Below are positions 1 to 7,697 of a stretch of 33,381 bases of DNA, one piece after another. Made by a program: the position numbers and the translations under genes. The number at the start of each line of letters is the position of its first letter. Position 1 is the stretch's first letter. Source of the DNA: an uncultured Actinomycetes bacterium (lineage in GTDB: Bacteria > Actinomycetota > Acidimicrobiia > Acidimicrobiales > RAAP-2). Below the pieces are notes generated by a model, which saw only the letters and a program-made list of their open reading frames with translations, was not told the DNA's origin and ran no database searches. The stretch spans positions 1-33,381 of the forward strand of contig CAIORQ010000007.1 of assembly GCA_903860745.1 (NCBI GenBank). Reading direction: 5' to 3'.

Positions 1-2
1 CG

Positions 3-98
3 TCGTTGCCGGTGGACGCGCACTCGGCGCAGTGGCTCGCGTCGATGGACGCCTCCTCCACCGACCTGCACCCGGACTACGGACCGTCGGGTAGCCGC
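3..98 (+). CDS. 3' fragment of an unidentified gene, reading frame unresolved
   Basis: The first ~90 bases show coding-like third-position GC in frame 3 (residues beginning SLPVDAHSAQWLASMD), not in the frame of the downstream ligase. That frame has no stop here and runs on as an arginine/glycine-rich shadow through the ligase gene. A TAG at 92-94 in frame 2 would end the gene naturally if one base were shifted. I therefore see the tail of a real upstream gene whose end is either frameshifted or damaged by a sequencing error. The piece is too short to name a family. The 98 boundary is my estimate from where codon bias switches frame. Confidence 0.3.
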
Positions 99-99
99 G

Positions 100-1572
100 G
101 TGGCCGCGGGCGCGCGGGCGGCCAACCTCCTCGTCGAGACGCTGCTGGGGCCGGGGCGCGCCACCCCGGACAAGGTCTGCGTCGACGCCGCCGCCGCGGC
201 GATGACCTACGGCGAGCTCGACGCCCTGTCGGCCCGGTTGGCGCACGTCCTGCGCGCCCACGGGGTGGACCTCGGCGACCGCGTGGTCGTGCAGCTGGAG
301 AAGGCTCCCGCGCTGCTGGCGCTCAACATCGCCTGTGCGCGACTGGGGGCGCTCTACGTCCCGCTCAACACCGCCTACACCGAGCGCGAGGTCGTCGAGC
401 TCGTGGCCGACGCCGGGGCGACCCTGGTGGCGCGCGAGACGCCCCTGGACGCGCCGGTCGCCCGCGTGGGCCTCGCCCAGCTGCTGCACGAGGCGGCCGA
501 CCAGCCCAGCTCCTTCGAGGACGTCGCGACCGGGGAGTCGAGCCCGGCGGCCCTGGTGTTCACGTCGGGTACGACGGGACGCCCCAAGGGCGCGCTCCTG
601 ACCCAGGGCAACCTCGTCTTCGGCTGCACCACCCTCAACGAGCTCTGGGCCATCACCGCCGACGACGTCGTGGTGCACGTGCTGCCCCTCTTCCACGTGC
701 ACGGTCTCTTCGTCGCCGCCTACTGCTCTTTGTCCAGCGGCGCGTCGATGCGCTGGCTGGAGCGCTTCGACGTCACCGAGGTGCTCGCGGCCCTGGCGAC
801 GTCGACGCTGCTGATGGGCGTGCCGACGCACTACACGAGGCTGCTCGCCGACCCCCGACTGACCCGCGAGAGCGTGGCGGCCATGCGCCTGTTCGTCTCG
901 GGCTCGGCCCCGCTGCTCGCGTCCACGCACGCGAGCTTCCTGGCCCGCACGGGCCAGGCCATCCTCGAGCGCTACGGCATGACCGAGACCGGCATGATCG
1001 CCTCCAACCCGCTGCTCGGCGAGCGCCGTCCCTCCACGGTGGGCTTCGCCCTGCCCGGCGTCGAGGTCCGCGTGCCGGGGTCGCCGGCGGTGGTGCAGGT
1101 GCGCGGTCCCAACGTCTTCGCCGGCTACTGGGGCCGACCCGAACTGCGCGACAGCGAGTTCACGCCCGACGGCTTCTTCATCACCGGCGACCTGGGCGTC
1201 GTGGACGCCGACGGCTACCTGGAGATCGTCGGACGCTCCAAGGACGTGGTGATCTCCGGCGGGCTGAACGTCTACCCCCGCGAGGTCGAACTCGTCCTGG
1301 ACGAAGTGGAGGGAGTCGTCGAGTCCGCGGTGGTGGGCGTGCCCGACGACGACCTCGGCGAGGTGGTGGCCGCGGCGTTGGTCGTCGAGGGGGACTTCGA
1401 CGAGGTCGCGGTCCTCGCGCACGTGCGCGAGACGCTGGCGCCCTTCAAGGTCCCTCGTCGGTTCCTGGTCGTCAACGAGTTGCCGCGCAACGCCATGGGC
1501 AAGGTGCAAAAGGCCCTGGTGCGCGCGCGCGTGCTCGCCCAGGACGTGGGGTCGCCGGGCGCCGAGCCCTAG
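100..1572 (+). CDS. matB: Malonyl-CoA synthetase-like acyl-CoA ligase (ANL superfamily)
   Basis: 490 residues, a normal length for a compact ANL ligase. It would adenylate a carboxylate with ATP and transfer it to CoA in the cytosol. Visible core motifs are the phosphate-binding loop FTSGTTGRPKGA (from residue 154), YGMTETG (292), GYWGRPE, the ITGD aspartate (364), the hinge GRSKDVVISGG and the catalytic C-terminal lysine in NAMGKVQKAL (K468). The N-terminal stretch VVQLEKAPALLALNIACARLGALYVPLNTAYT and the segment SNPLLGERRPSTVGFALPG resemble MatB/ACSF3 enzymes that activate malonate or methylmalonate. Substrate is inferred from that likeness only. GTG at 100 is the only reasonable start; no Shine-Dalgarno is obvious. 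The stop overlaps the convergent ATPase stop in a shared CTAG. Confidence 0.8.
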   Translation: MAAGARAANLLVETLLGPGRATPDKVCVDAAAAAMTYGELDALSARLAHVLRAHGVDLGDRVVVQLEKAPALLALNIACARLGALYVPLNTAYTEREVVELVADAGATLVARETPLDAPVARVGLAQLLHEAADQPSSFEDVATGESSPAALVFTSGTTGRPKGALLTQGNLVFGCTTLNELWAITADDVVVHVLPLFHVHGLFVAAYCSLSSGASMRWLERFDVTEVLAALATSTLLMGVPTHYTRLLADPRLTRESVAAMRLFVSGSAPLLASTHASFLARTGQAILERYGMTETGMIASNPLLGERRPSTVGFALPGVEVRVPGSPAVVQVRGPNVFAGYWGRPELRDSEFTPDGFFITGDLGVVDADGYLEIVGRSKDVVISGGLNVYPREVELVLDEVEGVVESAVVGVPDDDLGEVVAAALVVEGDFDEVAVLAHVRETLAPFKVPRRFLVVNELPRNAMGKVQKALVRARVLAQDVGSPGAEP

Positions 1573-2684
1573 TCGACGACGGGGGCGGGCACGCGACGGG
1601 GCGACACCAGCACGTCCTGGGCGGCCAGTCGCAGGCTGGCGCGGGTGCCCAGGGCGAAGTCGCGGGCCAGGCTTGAGGCCACGTCGGTCTTGATGACGAC
1701 GTCGGCGAAGCCGATCTCCAGACGGGTGGTGGCGCCGAGGAAGCTGTGGTGCTGGACCACGCCGGGACCCTCGGGGTCGAGGTGCACGCTCACGTCCTCG
1801 GGACGCAACAGCGCGTCCAGGGGACCGGCGTCCGCACTGGGCACGCGTCCGCGCACCGCCACCTCCTGACCGAAGAGGGTGACGTGGTCGCCGTGGCGCT
1901 CGACCGGGATGCGGCTCGAGACGCCGACGAACTCGGCGACGAAGGCCGTCGAGGGGTGGGCGTAGAGCTCGGCAGGGGAGGCCACCTGCTCCACGCGTCC
2001 GGCCGACATCACGCAGACGCGGTCGGCCATGGACAGGGCCTCCTCCTGGTCGTGGGTGACGAAGAGGGTGGTGATGGCCAGGCGCTGTTGCAGGGCGCGG
2101 ATCTGGTCGCGCAGTTCGGCGCGGACCTTGGCGTCCAGGGCCGAGAGGGGCTCGTCCAGGAGCAGGACCCGTGGCTCGATGGCCAGGGCGCGCGCGAGCG
2201 CCACGCGCTGCTGCTGTCCACCCGAGAGCTGGTGGGGGTACTTGGCCGTGTGCTCGGCGAGGCCGACGAGTTCGAGCAGCTCGTCGGCGCGCTGGCGGCG
2301 CTGGCTGCCGCGCTGGCGGCGCAGCCGCAGGCCGAAGGCCACGTTGTCGCGCGCGGTCATGTTGGGGAAGAGGGAGTAGCTCTGGAAGACCATCCCCATG
2401 TCGCGCTTCTGGGCCGGGACCTGCGAGACGTCCACGCCGTCGACCAGGATCTGTCCCGCGTCGGGGCTGTCGAAGCCCGCCACCATGCGCAGGGCGGTGG
2501 TCTTGCCACAGCCCGAGGGACCGAGCAGGGCCACGAACTCCCCGGGCGCGACGTCCAGGGAGAAGCGGTCCAGGGCGCGGGTGGCGCCGTAGGTGCGCGT
2601 CAACGCGTCCAGGACCACCGGGGCGCCGGGCTGGTCGCTCGACGCGACGGTGGTCGGGGAGGCGAGCAGTTCGTCGGCGGTCAT
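1569..2684 (-). CDS. ABC transporter ATPase, putative aminophosphonate importer
   Basis: 371 residues. Cytoplasmic ATP-hydrolysing subunit of the importer encoded by the next three genes. Walker A GPSGCGKT (55-62), Q-loop near VFQSYSLFPNMT, signature LSGGQQQR (153-160), Walker B VLLLDEP (173-179), D-loop SALDA and switch histidine H211 are all intact. The remaining ~130 residues fit the TOBE-type regulatory domain of PotA/FbpC-like ATPases. The ATG at 2684 overlaps the upstream permease stop by 4 nt (ATGA), so translation is probably coupled. An in-frame extension upstream is only permease shadow. The substrate is inferred from the phosphonatase-like and FAD oxidoreductase genes of the same operon; iron, polyamine or thiamine-type importers share this fold. 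Confidence 0.88.
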   Translation of the reverse strand: MTADELLASPTTVASSDQPGAPVVLDALTRTYGATRALDRFSLDVAPGEFVALLGPSGCGKTTALRMVAGFDSPDAGQILVDGVDVSQVPAQKRDMGMVFQSYSLFPNMTARDNVAFGLRLRRQRGSQRRQRADELLELVGLAEHTAKYPHQLSGGQQQRVALARALAIEPRVLLLDEPLSALDAKVRAELRDQIRALQQRLAITTLFVTHDQEEALSMADRVCVMSAGRVEQVASPAELYAHPSTAFVAEFVGVSSRIPVERHGDHVTLFGQEVAVRGRVPSADAGPLDALLRPEDVSVHLDPEGPGVVQHHSFLGATTRLEIGFADVVIKTDVASSLARDFALGTRASLRLAAQDVLVSPRRVPAPVVD

Positions 2685-3538
2685 TGCAGTCGTCCTTTGT
2701 TGCGTCGGTGTGAGCGGTCCAGGGAGATGATGAGGGTGAGCACGAGCCACATCGCCAGGAGGAACATCATCGCGATGGCCGTGACCACGTGGGGGTTGTT
2801 CGAGGAGGTGTTGTAGATCCAGACCGGCACCGTGATCCAGTTGTCCAGCTGGGCCATGGTGAACTCGCCGAAGACCAGGGCCAGGGTGAGCACCGACGCC
2901 GAGAGCAGGGCGCTGCGCAGGTTGGGCACGAGGACGCGCCACATGGTGGTGATCCAGCCCGAGCCCAGGGAGCGGGCCGCCTCGACGAGGATCTTGAGGT
3001 CCAGGGCTCCGAGGCCCGAGTCGAGGGACCGGTAGACGAAGGGCATGGCCAGGACCACGTAGACCACGGCGAGCAGGTAGGGCGATGACGAGATCCAGAT
3101 GTAGGGACGCGCCGCCTGCAGGACGCCCAGGATGAGCACGATGGGCGGGATGACGATGGGCAGGGTGGTGATGACCTCCATGACCCGGCGGAAGCGCGGC
3201 AGGCGCAGGTGCACGTAGATGACCGTCGGCACCATCAGGAGCATCTCGATCACCAGGGTCGTGACCGACAGCTTGAAAGAGAGCAGCACGGCGCCGGTGA
3301 AGCCGTCCTGTCCGGCGATCTGGGTCAGGGGCGAGAGGGAGAAGTGGCCCTGGAGGTTCTTGAGCGAGAAGTCCAGCGCGGCGTAGAGGGGCACGAGGAA
3401 GTACAGCGCTGCGATGAGCAAGATGACGCCGCGTCCCAGCCGCGGACGGCGCCGCCGACGCGTGGCGACGACCGGGGCGGGCGTCTCGTCCATCATCTCC
3501 TCGGAGAGGAAGTAGTCGCCGATCTCGGGCAGGGTCAC
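2681..3538 (-). CDS. ABC transporter permease, second subunit
   Basis: 285 residues. Inner-membrane channel subunit with about six hydrophobic helices, beginning at VILLIAALYFLVPLYAALDF and ending at AIAMMFLLAMWLVLTLII. The cytoplasmic EAA-type loop EAARSLGSGWITTMWRVLVP, which docks on the ATPase, is near residue 190. I chose GTG at 3538 because it overlaps the preceding permease stop as GTGA and is in frame; MMDETPAP (3496) is a possible later start. A basic run RRRRR precedes the first helix, as expected for a cytosolic N-terminus. It pairs with the first permease as a PhnU/PhnV-like or spermidine-like heterodimer. The specific substrate is inferred from the operon. Confidence 0.85.
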   Translation of the reverse strand: MTLPEIGDYFLSEEMMDETPAPVVATRRRRRPRLGRGVILLIAALYFLVPLYAALDFSLKNLQGHFSLSPLTQIAGQDGFTGAVLLSFKLSVTTLVIEMLLMVPTVIYVHLRLPRFRRVMEVITTLPIVIPPIVLILGVLQAARPYIWISSSPYLLAVVYVVLAMPFVYRSLDSGLGALDLKILVEAARSLGSGWITTMWRVLVPNLRSALLSASVLTLALVFGEFTMAQLDNWITVPVWIYNTSSNNPHVVTAIAMMFLLAMWLVLTLIISLDRSHRRNKGRLQ

Positions 3539-4464
3539 GAGCGCAACCACCGCGAGGTGCGTCGCTGCAAGAGGGCGTAGGCCACGACCGACACCATGAG
3601 GATGACGATCATCCCCAGACCCAGCGCGTAGCCGACGTTCTCCTCGCCGGAGATGACGTTGCCCTGGAGGATCGAGCCGATCTGGATGGGGGTGAGCGCG
3701 ATCGTTCCCCCGGTCAGGGCCTCGGCGGTGGCGTAGGCCGAGAAGCCGCTGCCGAAGAGGAGGAACATCGAGCCCAGCACGGGGGGGAGCAGGACGGGTA
3801 CGCCCACGTAGCGCCAGTACTGCCAGCGCGAGGCGCCCAGGTTGGCGGCGGCCTCGCGCCACTGCTCGCGCAGCCCGTTGAGCGCCGGCGTGATCACCAG
3901 CACCATGAGGGGCACCTGGAAGTACATGTAGACGATCGCCACGCCGGTGAACTTGTAGAGAGTCCAACCGTGGTCGTAGGGGTTGAGGTGCAGGCTCGAG
4001 AGCCAGGCGGTCGCGACGCCGGCCGGACCGAGGGAGGCGACGAACATGAAGGCCAGGTTGACGCCGCCGAAGTTGGCGAGGACTCCCGAGGCCGACGCGA
4101 TGACGCGCTTGAAGGATTCGTGGCGGGACTGGGCGATGGCGTAGGCGAGAACGGTGCCGAGCACCCCGGGGATCACCGCGGTGGCCACCGCGAGCTTGAG
4201 GCTGGTCTCGAAGCCCAGCAGGTACTGCCCGCCACTGGTGATGACCTTGAGGTTGTGCCAGGTGAAGTGGCCGGTGCGGGTCTGGAAGGCCAGCGTGGCG
4301 ATGATGTAGGTGGGTATGCCCAGCACGACCGCCACGTAGGCCAGGAAGGGCAGTACCGGCGCCGCGCTGCGCAGGCGCCGCAACAGGGGCGAGGCGCCGG
4401 CCATGGCGCGTCCCTCGACACCGCGAAGGGAGGGCGCGGTGTCGAGGGACGGGGTGAACGCCAT
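3535..4464 (-). CDS. ABC transporter permease, first subunit
   Basis: 309 residues. The first hydrophobic helix (VLPFLAYVAVVLGIPTYIIA) follows a ~35-residue polar N-terminus. The coupling loop EAAANLGASRWQYWRYVGVP contacts the ATPase, and the last helix is VGYALGLGMIVILMVSVVAY. The ATG at 4464 lies 14 nt after the binding-protein stop; a second ATG (MAGASP, 21 codons in) would remove much of the non-conserved leader and may be the true start. Its stop overlaps the next permease start as GTGA. It belongs to the 2-component permeases of the polyamine/iron/2-aminoethylphosphonate importer type. Confidence is high for permease and moderate for substrate. Confidence 0.85.
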   Translation of the reverse strand: MAFTPSLDTAPSLRGVEGRAMAGASPLLRRLRSAAPVLPFLAYVAVVLGIPTYIIATLAFQTRTGHFTWHNLKVITSGGQYLLGFETSLKLAVATAVIPGVLGTVLAYAIAQSRHESFKRVIASASGVLANFGGVNLAFMFVASLGPAGVATAWLSSLHLNPYDHGWTLYKFTGVAIVYMYFQVPLMVLVITPALNGLREQWREAAANLGASRWQYWRYVGVPVLLPPVLGSMFLLFGSGFSAYATAEALTGGTIALTPIQIGSILQGNVISGEENVGYALGLGMIVILMVSVVAYALLQRRTSRWLRS

Positions 4465-4478
4465 GGTGTGCTACTGAC

Positions 4479-5609
4479 TCAGCCGGCGGCGCCGACTTCC
4501 GACGCCCAGTTCGCGGCGACGGTGGCCTTGGCGGCGGTGAGCTGATTCAGGGTCGGGTACTTCGTGACGCCCTTGGGGGCGGCGGGCAGCTGCTTGAGCC
4601 AGGTCTTGTTGACCGTGCCGGCCTTGGTCATGGCCGCCAACTCGATCGGACGGGCGTAGCCCTGCAGGAACAGGTTCTGTCCGGTGACCGAGTACAGGTA
4701 CTCCTCCCACAGACGCGCGGCCGCGGGGTGCGGGGCGTCGGCGGTGATGGCCTGGGTGTAGTAGGCGGCGTAGCTCGCGTCGGTCGGGATGATCACCTTC
4801 CACGACGGCAGGTTGGCCTGGATGCCGTTCTGGAGGTAGTCCCACCAGATGAGGATGGGCGTGGTGCCGGCGACGGCCGTGGCGGCGGAGCCACCGGGCA
4901 CGTAGTTGCCGATCTTGTTCAGGTTCGCGAAGAACTTGATTCCCGGCTCGATGTTGTTGAACGAACCACCGTGGGCCAGCGCCGCGGCGAAGACCGCGGA
5001 GAAGGCCGCCGAGGCCTGGGTCGGGTCACCGTTGATGCCGACCTCGTTCTTGTAGATCGGGTTGGTCAGGTCGGCGAAGGAGGTGGGGCAGACCTTGATC
5101 TTGGCGGTGTCGCAACCGATCGAGACGTACCCGCCGTAGTCGTCGAACCAGGCGCCGTTGTTGGCCTTGGTCCCCGCGGGGATGTCCTTCCAGGTCTGGA
5201 CCTTGTAGGGGGCCAGCAGATTGGTGTTCTGCACCGCGTAGCTCGTTCCCACGTCCAAGACGTCCGGGGCGGAGGCGCGGCCCTTGTCGTTCTCCACCGC
5301 GGTGATCTCGTCCTGACTCGAACCGTTGGGGTTCTCGTCGTTGATCTTGATCCCGTACTTCTTGGTGAAGTCCTTCATGATCACGCCATAGTTGGCCCAG
5401 CCCTGCAAGGGAAGGGTGATCACGTTGAGGTGCCCTTCCTTCTTCGCGGCCGCGACCAGGGCGGCCATGCCCATGGTCCCCTTGACCGACGTCACCTTCG
5501 ACCAATTGGTCATCGACGAGGCACCCGCCGAGGTCCCGGCCACAGACACGCCGACGGCCAGCGAACTCAACGTGCCGATGGCCACGGCCACCTTCAGTTT
5601 GTTCAACAC
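4479..5609 (-). CDS. Extracellular solute-binding protein of the putative aminophosphonate importer
   Basis: 376 residues. Secreted ligand-binding component that delivers substrate to the two permeases. It has an N-terminal signal sequence (LKVAVAIGTLSSLAVGVSVAG) with an AXA-like region TSAGASS and no lipobox. The mature part has the two-lobe family 1 layout seen in Fbp/PotD and 2-aminoethylphosphonate binding proteins, including the segments DVLDVGTSYAVQ and PILIWWDYL. Two cysteines (CDTAKIKVC) could form a small disulfide loop. GTG start with an excellent AGGAGG seven bases upstream. The 134-bp gap before it, unlike the overlaps elsewhere in the operon, suggests its own promoter and stronger expression, usual for binding proteins. 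Ligand inferred from context. Confidence 0.85.
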   Translation of the reverse strand: MLNKLKVAVAIGTLSSLAVGVSVAGTSAGASSMTNWSKVTSVKGTMGMAALVAAAKKEGHLNVITLPLQGWANYGVIMKDFTKKYGIKINDENPNGSSQDEITAVENDKGRASAPDVLDVGTSYAVQNTNLLAPYKVQTWKDIPAGTKANNGAWFDDYGGYVSIGCDTAKIKVCPTSFADLTNPIYKNEVGINGDPTQASAAFSAVFAAALAHGGSFNNIEPGIKFFANLNKIGNYVPGGSAATAVAGTTPILIWWDYLQNGIQANLPSWKVIIPTDASYAAYYTQAITADAPHPAAARLWEEYLYSVTGQNLFLQGYARPIELAAMTKAGTVNKTWLKQLPAAPKGVTKYPTLNQLTAAKATVAANWASEVGAAG

Positions 5610-5616
5610 TCGTAAT

Positions 5617-5622
5617 CCTCCT
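5617..5622 (-). promoter_or_regulatory. Strong Shine-Dalgarno for the binding protein
   Basis: Perfect AGGAGG on the minus strand, seven bases before the GTG at 5609. It fixes that start over alternatives. Confidence 0.8.
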
Positions 5623-5655
5623 GAGAATGAGCACCCGTGTGGTGGCTCGTGGCGA

Positions 5656-5661
5656 ACAGTA
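5656..5661 (-). promoter_or_regulatory. Possible -10 box for an internal operon promoter
   Basis: Minus-strand TACTGT fits TANNNT and would give a ~40-nt leader containing the AGGAGG. No convincing -35 is visible, so this is tentative. Confidence 0.3.
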
Positions 5662-5704
5662 GAGAAGTTGTCTTATCGCGAAGCGACGCGGACGCAGGCA
5701 ATGT

Positions 5705-5719
5705 GTGACGGTTGGTCAC
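5705..5719. promoter_or_regulatory. Perfect inverted repeat in the operon's internal gap
   Basis: GTGAC-GGTTG-GTCAC, five-base perfect arms with a five-base spacer. It lies between the hydrolase stop and the binding-protein start, upstream of the possible internal promoter. It could be an operator; no T-run follows it on either strand, so a terminator is less likely. Confidence 0.35.
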
Positions 5720-5743
5720 CGAAGCGAGGAACTTTTGGGCAAC

Positions 5744-6412
5744 TTAGAGTGACGGTCGTCTGACGATTTCGTCGGGCAACTGCACGATTGAGTTAAGAAT
5801 CACGTCGGCGCCGTTCGCCAGCAGGCGTTCGGCGTCGTCGTTGCCGGTGAGCACCCCGACGCGCAGCCCGACCCCCGCGCGTTCGCCCGCGACCATGTCC
5901 GAGGCCGTGTCGCCCACCACGCACACGCGCGACATCGCGCTGACGCGGGTGCGCAGGGCGCAGACCAGGACCATGTCGGGGGCCGGGCGCCCGCGACCCG
6001 CGTCGGCGGGCGAGACCCGCACCGGGACCAGGTCGCCCCAGCCCAACTCCTCGATCAGGGACTCGCGTGTGGCGGGGGAGAAGCCCGTGGTCAAGGCGAC
6101 CGTGACGCCGCTGTCGAGAAGCTGCTCGATCGCCCGGCGGGCGCCCGGGATCTCGCTCACCCCCATGTCGCGCGCCGCCTCCACGAAGTGGTCCTCGAAG
6201 AGGCGGTTCGCGTCCTCGGCGCGCTCGTCGAAGAGGGCCCGAAAGACGTCGATCTTCGACTGGCCCATGGTCTCGACGACGTAGGCCTCGGCGCTGCGCG
6301 CCGCCGCCTCGTCGAGGTTGAGCGACGAGATGGTGCGGTGGAAGGCCTCGAGCACCAGGCCGGCGTCGGTGACGGTGGTCCCCGCCATGTCGCAACACAC
6401 GAGTTCGATCAT
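5744..6412 (-). CDS. Phosphonatase-like HAD hydrolase (PhnX relative)
   Basis: 222 residues, somewhat shorter than classical phosphonoacetaldehyde hydrolase (~265). The N-terminal HAD motif is DMAGTT (nucleophile D8), the phosphonatase-type DxAGT instead of the common DxDxT. A cap lysine K53 in GQSKIDVFRALF sits where PhnX forms its Schiff base with the aldehyde (PhnX has LKIDHVRAL there). Where ordinary HADs have lysine there is an arginine, R142 in GRGRPAPDM. The metal-binding motif is VVGDTASDM (168-173). These residues support cleavage of a C-P bond in phosphonoacetaldehyde or a close analogue, giving phosphate. Its ATG overlaps the stop of the FAD enzyme (ATGA). That pairing is known as a recurrent phosphonate-catabolism arrangement. 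The exact substrate is inferred. Confidence 0.82.
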   Translation of the reverse strand: MIELVCCDMAGTTVTDAGLVLEAFHRTISSLNLDEAAARSAEAYVVETMGQSKIDVFRALFDERAEDANRLFEDHFVEAARDMGVSEIPGARRAIEQLLDSGVTVALTTGFSPATRESLIEELGWGDLVPVRVSPADAGRGRPAPDMVLVCALRTRVSAMSRVCVVGDTASDMVAGERAGVGLRVGVLTGNDDAERLLANGADVILNSIVQLPDEIVRRPSL

Positions 6413-7545
6413 TGGAAGCTCTCCTCTGCTATGGCCGGCGCCAAGGTCATCCCCCGTCCGCCGGCTCCGGTGATCAGGGTGACGTGGCGCGCCGCCTCGC
6501 GGCGCAGGTAGACGTCGTCACTGCGGGCGGGGTCCATCTGGTGGTACACGCCCGTCCAGCGCCGCTCGATGCGCGGCAGGGCCGGACCGATCAGTGACCT
6601 CGCGGCGGCCAGGATCATGTCCATCGGTCGGTCGGGCGCGTCGAAGATCCCGGGACGCTCACCCTCGTGGGTGTCGCCGATCGTGACCCCGCCGTGGCAG
6701 CGCTGTTGCATCAGGACCTGCAAGCCGTAGTGGGCGGCGGTGGTGTCCTGCTCGGGCAGGACCTCGAGGGCGTCGGCACGGAAGCGGGGGTAGTAGCGCA
6801 GGGTGTCGCCGTTGGCCACCGAGGTCGTCAGGCTGTCGGCGAGGGGCTCGGTCTCGGCCATCTGCAGGCGCACCGACCGCAGCGGCTCGCTCTCGAAGAG
6901 TTCGCGGGTGAAGCCGCTCAGCGACGCGCCCACGCAGACGTAGACCCGGTCGCCGGCGTGGACCTCACCGCGATGGTCGACGGCGGCCCCGTCTCGCAGG
7001 TTCGTCAGCTCGCGGCCGGGATGGTAGCCGTAGCGTCCCGAGGCGATCATCGCGTGACGCAGGGCGGCGAGGGCCAGACGCGATTCGACGGCCGCGTCGC
7101 GCTCGCAGTGCAGGCCCGCCAGGTAGCGCCCCTGGGCGGCCGGATTGCGGGCCAGCACCTCGTCGCGGTTCATGAGGCTGAAGCCCCGCGCCACGGCGTC
7201 GGGGCGCGAGAGCGCGCGCTGGGCCACCTCGAGCTCCTCGTCGCTGGCCAACAGGGTGAAGGAGCCGTTGGCGCGGAACTTGATGCCGGGGACGTCCTCG
7301 GCGATGGCCTGCCAGAGCTCGCGCGCCCGCAGGGCCAACTCCGTCTCGCGACCCTCCGCGCGACCACTGACCCAGATCAGGCCGAAGTTGCGCACCGAGG
7401 CCCCCACCGGGACCTGGTCGCGCTCCAGGTGCACCACCTCGGCCCCGCGTTCGAGCGCGATGTAGGCGTGCAGGGTGCCCATCACGCCGCCACCCACCAC
7501 CACGATCCGCTGTCCGACGAGGCTGGCGTCGAGACCGAGGGGCAT
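6409..7545 (-). CDS. FAD-dependent aminophosphonate oxidoreductase (DAO family, phosphonate-associated)
   Basis: 378 residues from ATG 7545. N-terminal Rossmann motif VVVGGGVMG (15-23) followed by an acidic end of strand beta-2 (VHLERD) binds FAD; the C-terminal ITGAGGRGMTLAP closes the FAD site as in DAO/glycine-oxidase enzymes. VRNFGLIWVSGR near residue 55 is typical of the TIGR03364-type family, which is genomically linked to phosphonatase-like hydrolases. Such enzymes oxidise 2-aminoethylphosphonate or N-methyl derivatives to phosphonoacetaldehyde, releasing amine and hydrogen peroxide. Here it would replace the PhnW transaminase, which is not present. ATG 7545 is preferred over the longer ORF from 7620 because it lies exactly six bases after TACCCT and because homologous sequence begins there. 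First gene of the operon. Confidence 0.82.
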   Translation of the reverse strand: MPLGLDASLVGQRIVVVGGGVMGTLHAYIALERGAEVVHLERDQVPVGASVRNFGLIWVSGRAEGRETELALRARELWQAIAEDVPGIKFRANGSFTLLASDEELEVAQRALSRPDAVARGFSLMNRDEVLARNPAAQGRYLAGLHCERDAAVESRLALAALRHAMIASGRYGYHPGRELTNLRDGAAVDHRGEVHAGDRVYVCVGASLSGFTRELFESEPLRSVRLQMAETEPLADSLTTSVANGDTLRYYPRFRADALEVLPEQDTTAAHYGLQVLMQQRCHGGVTIGDTHEGERPGIFDAPDRPMDMILAAARSLIGPALPRIERRWTGVYHQMDPARSDDVYLRREAARHVTLITGAGGRGMTLAPAIAEESFQ

Positions 7546-7551
7546 GGCCGT

Positions 7552-7557
7552 AGGGTA
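7552..7557 (-). promoter_or_regulatory. -10 box of the aminophosphonate operon, leaderless
   Basis: Minus-strand TACCCT ends six bases before the ATG at 7545, so the transcript would start at or next to the start codon. No Shine-Dalgarno is present. No clear -35. Confidence 0.55.
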
Positions 7558-7697
7558 CGCAGGGGAGATTGTCCCACGGTGACGCGAGGGTGTCGGAGCC
7601 GTAAATTTCTTCGACGCCACCCGGAGCTCGGCGATGGCGACGCCGCGACGTGCGAGGTGTTAGAAATGCTCGCGACGACGATTCGAAAGGGGCCCCC

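Noticed and set aside
6-1676. A 556-residue plus-strand open frame over the acyl-CoA ligase
   Set aside because: Arg/Gly/Pro-rich shadow of the ligase with poor codon-position bias; only its first ~30 codons may belong to a real gene.
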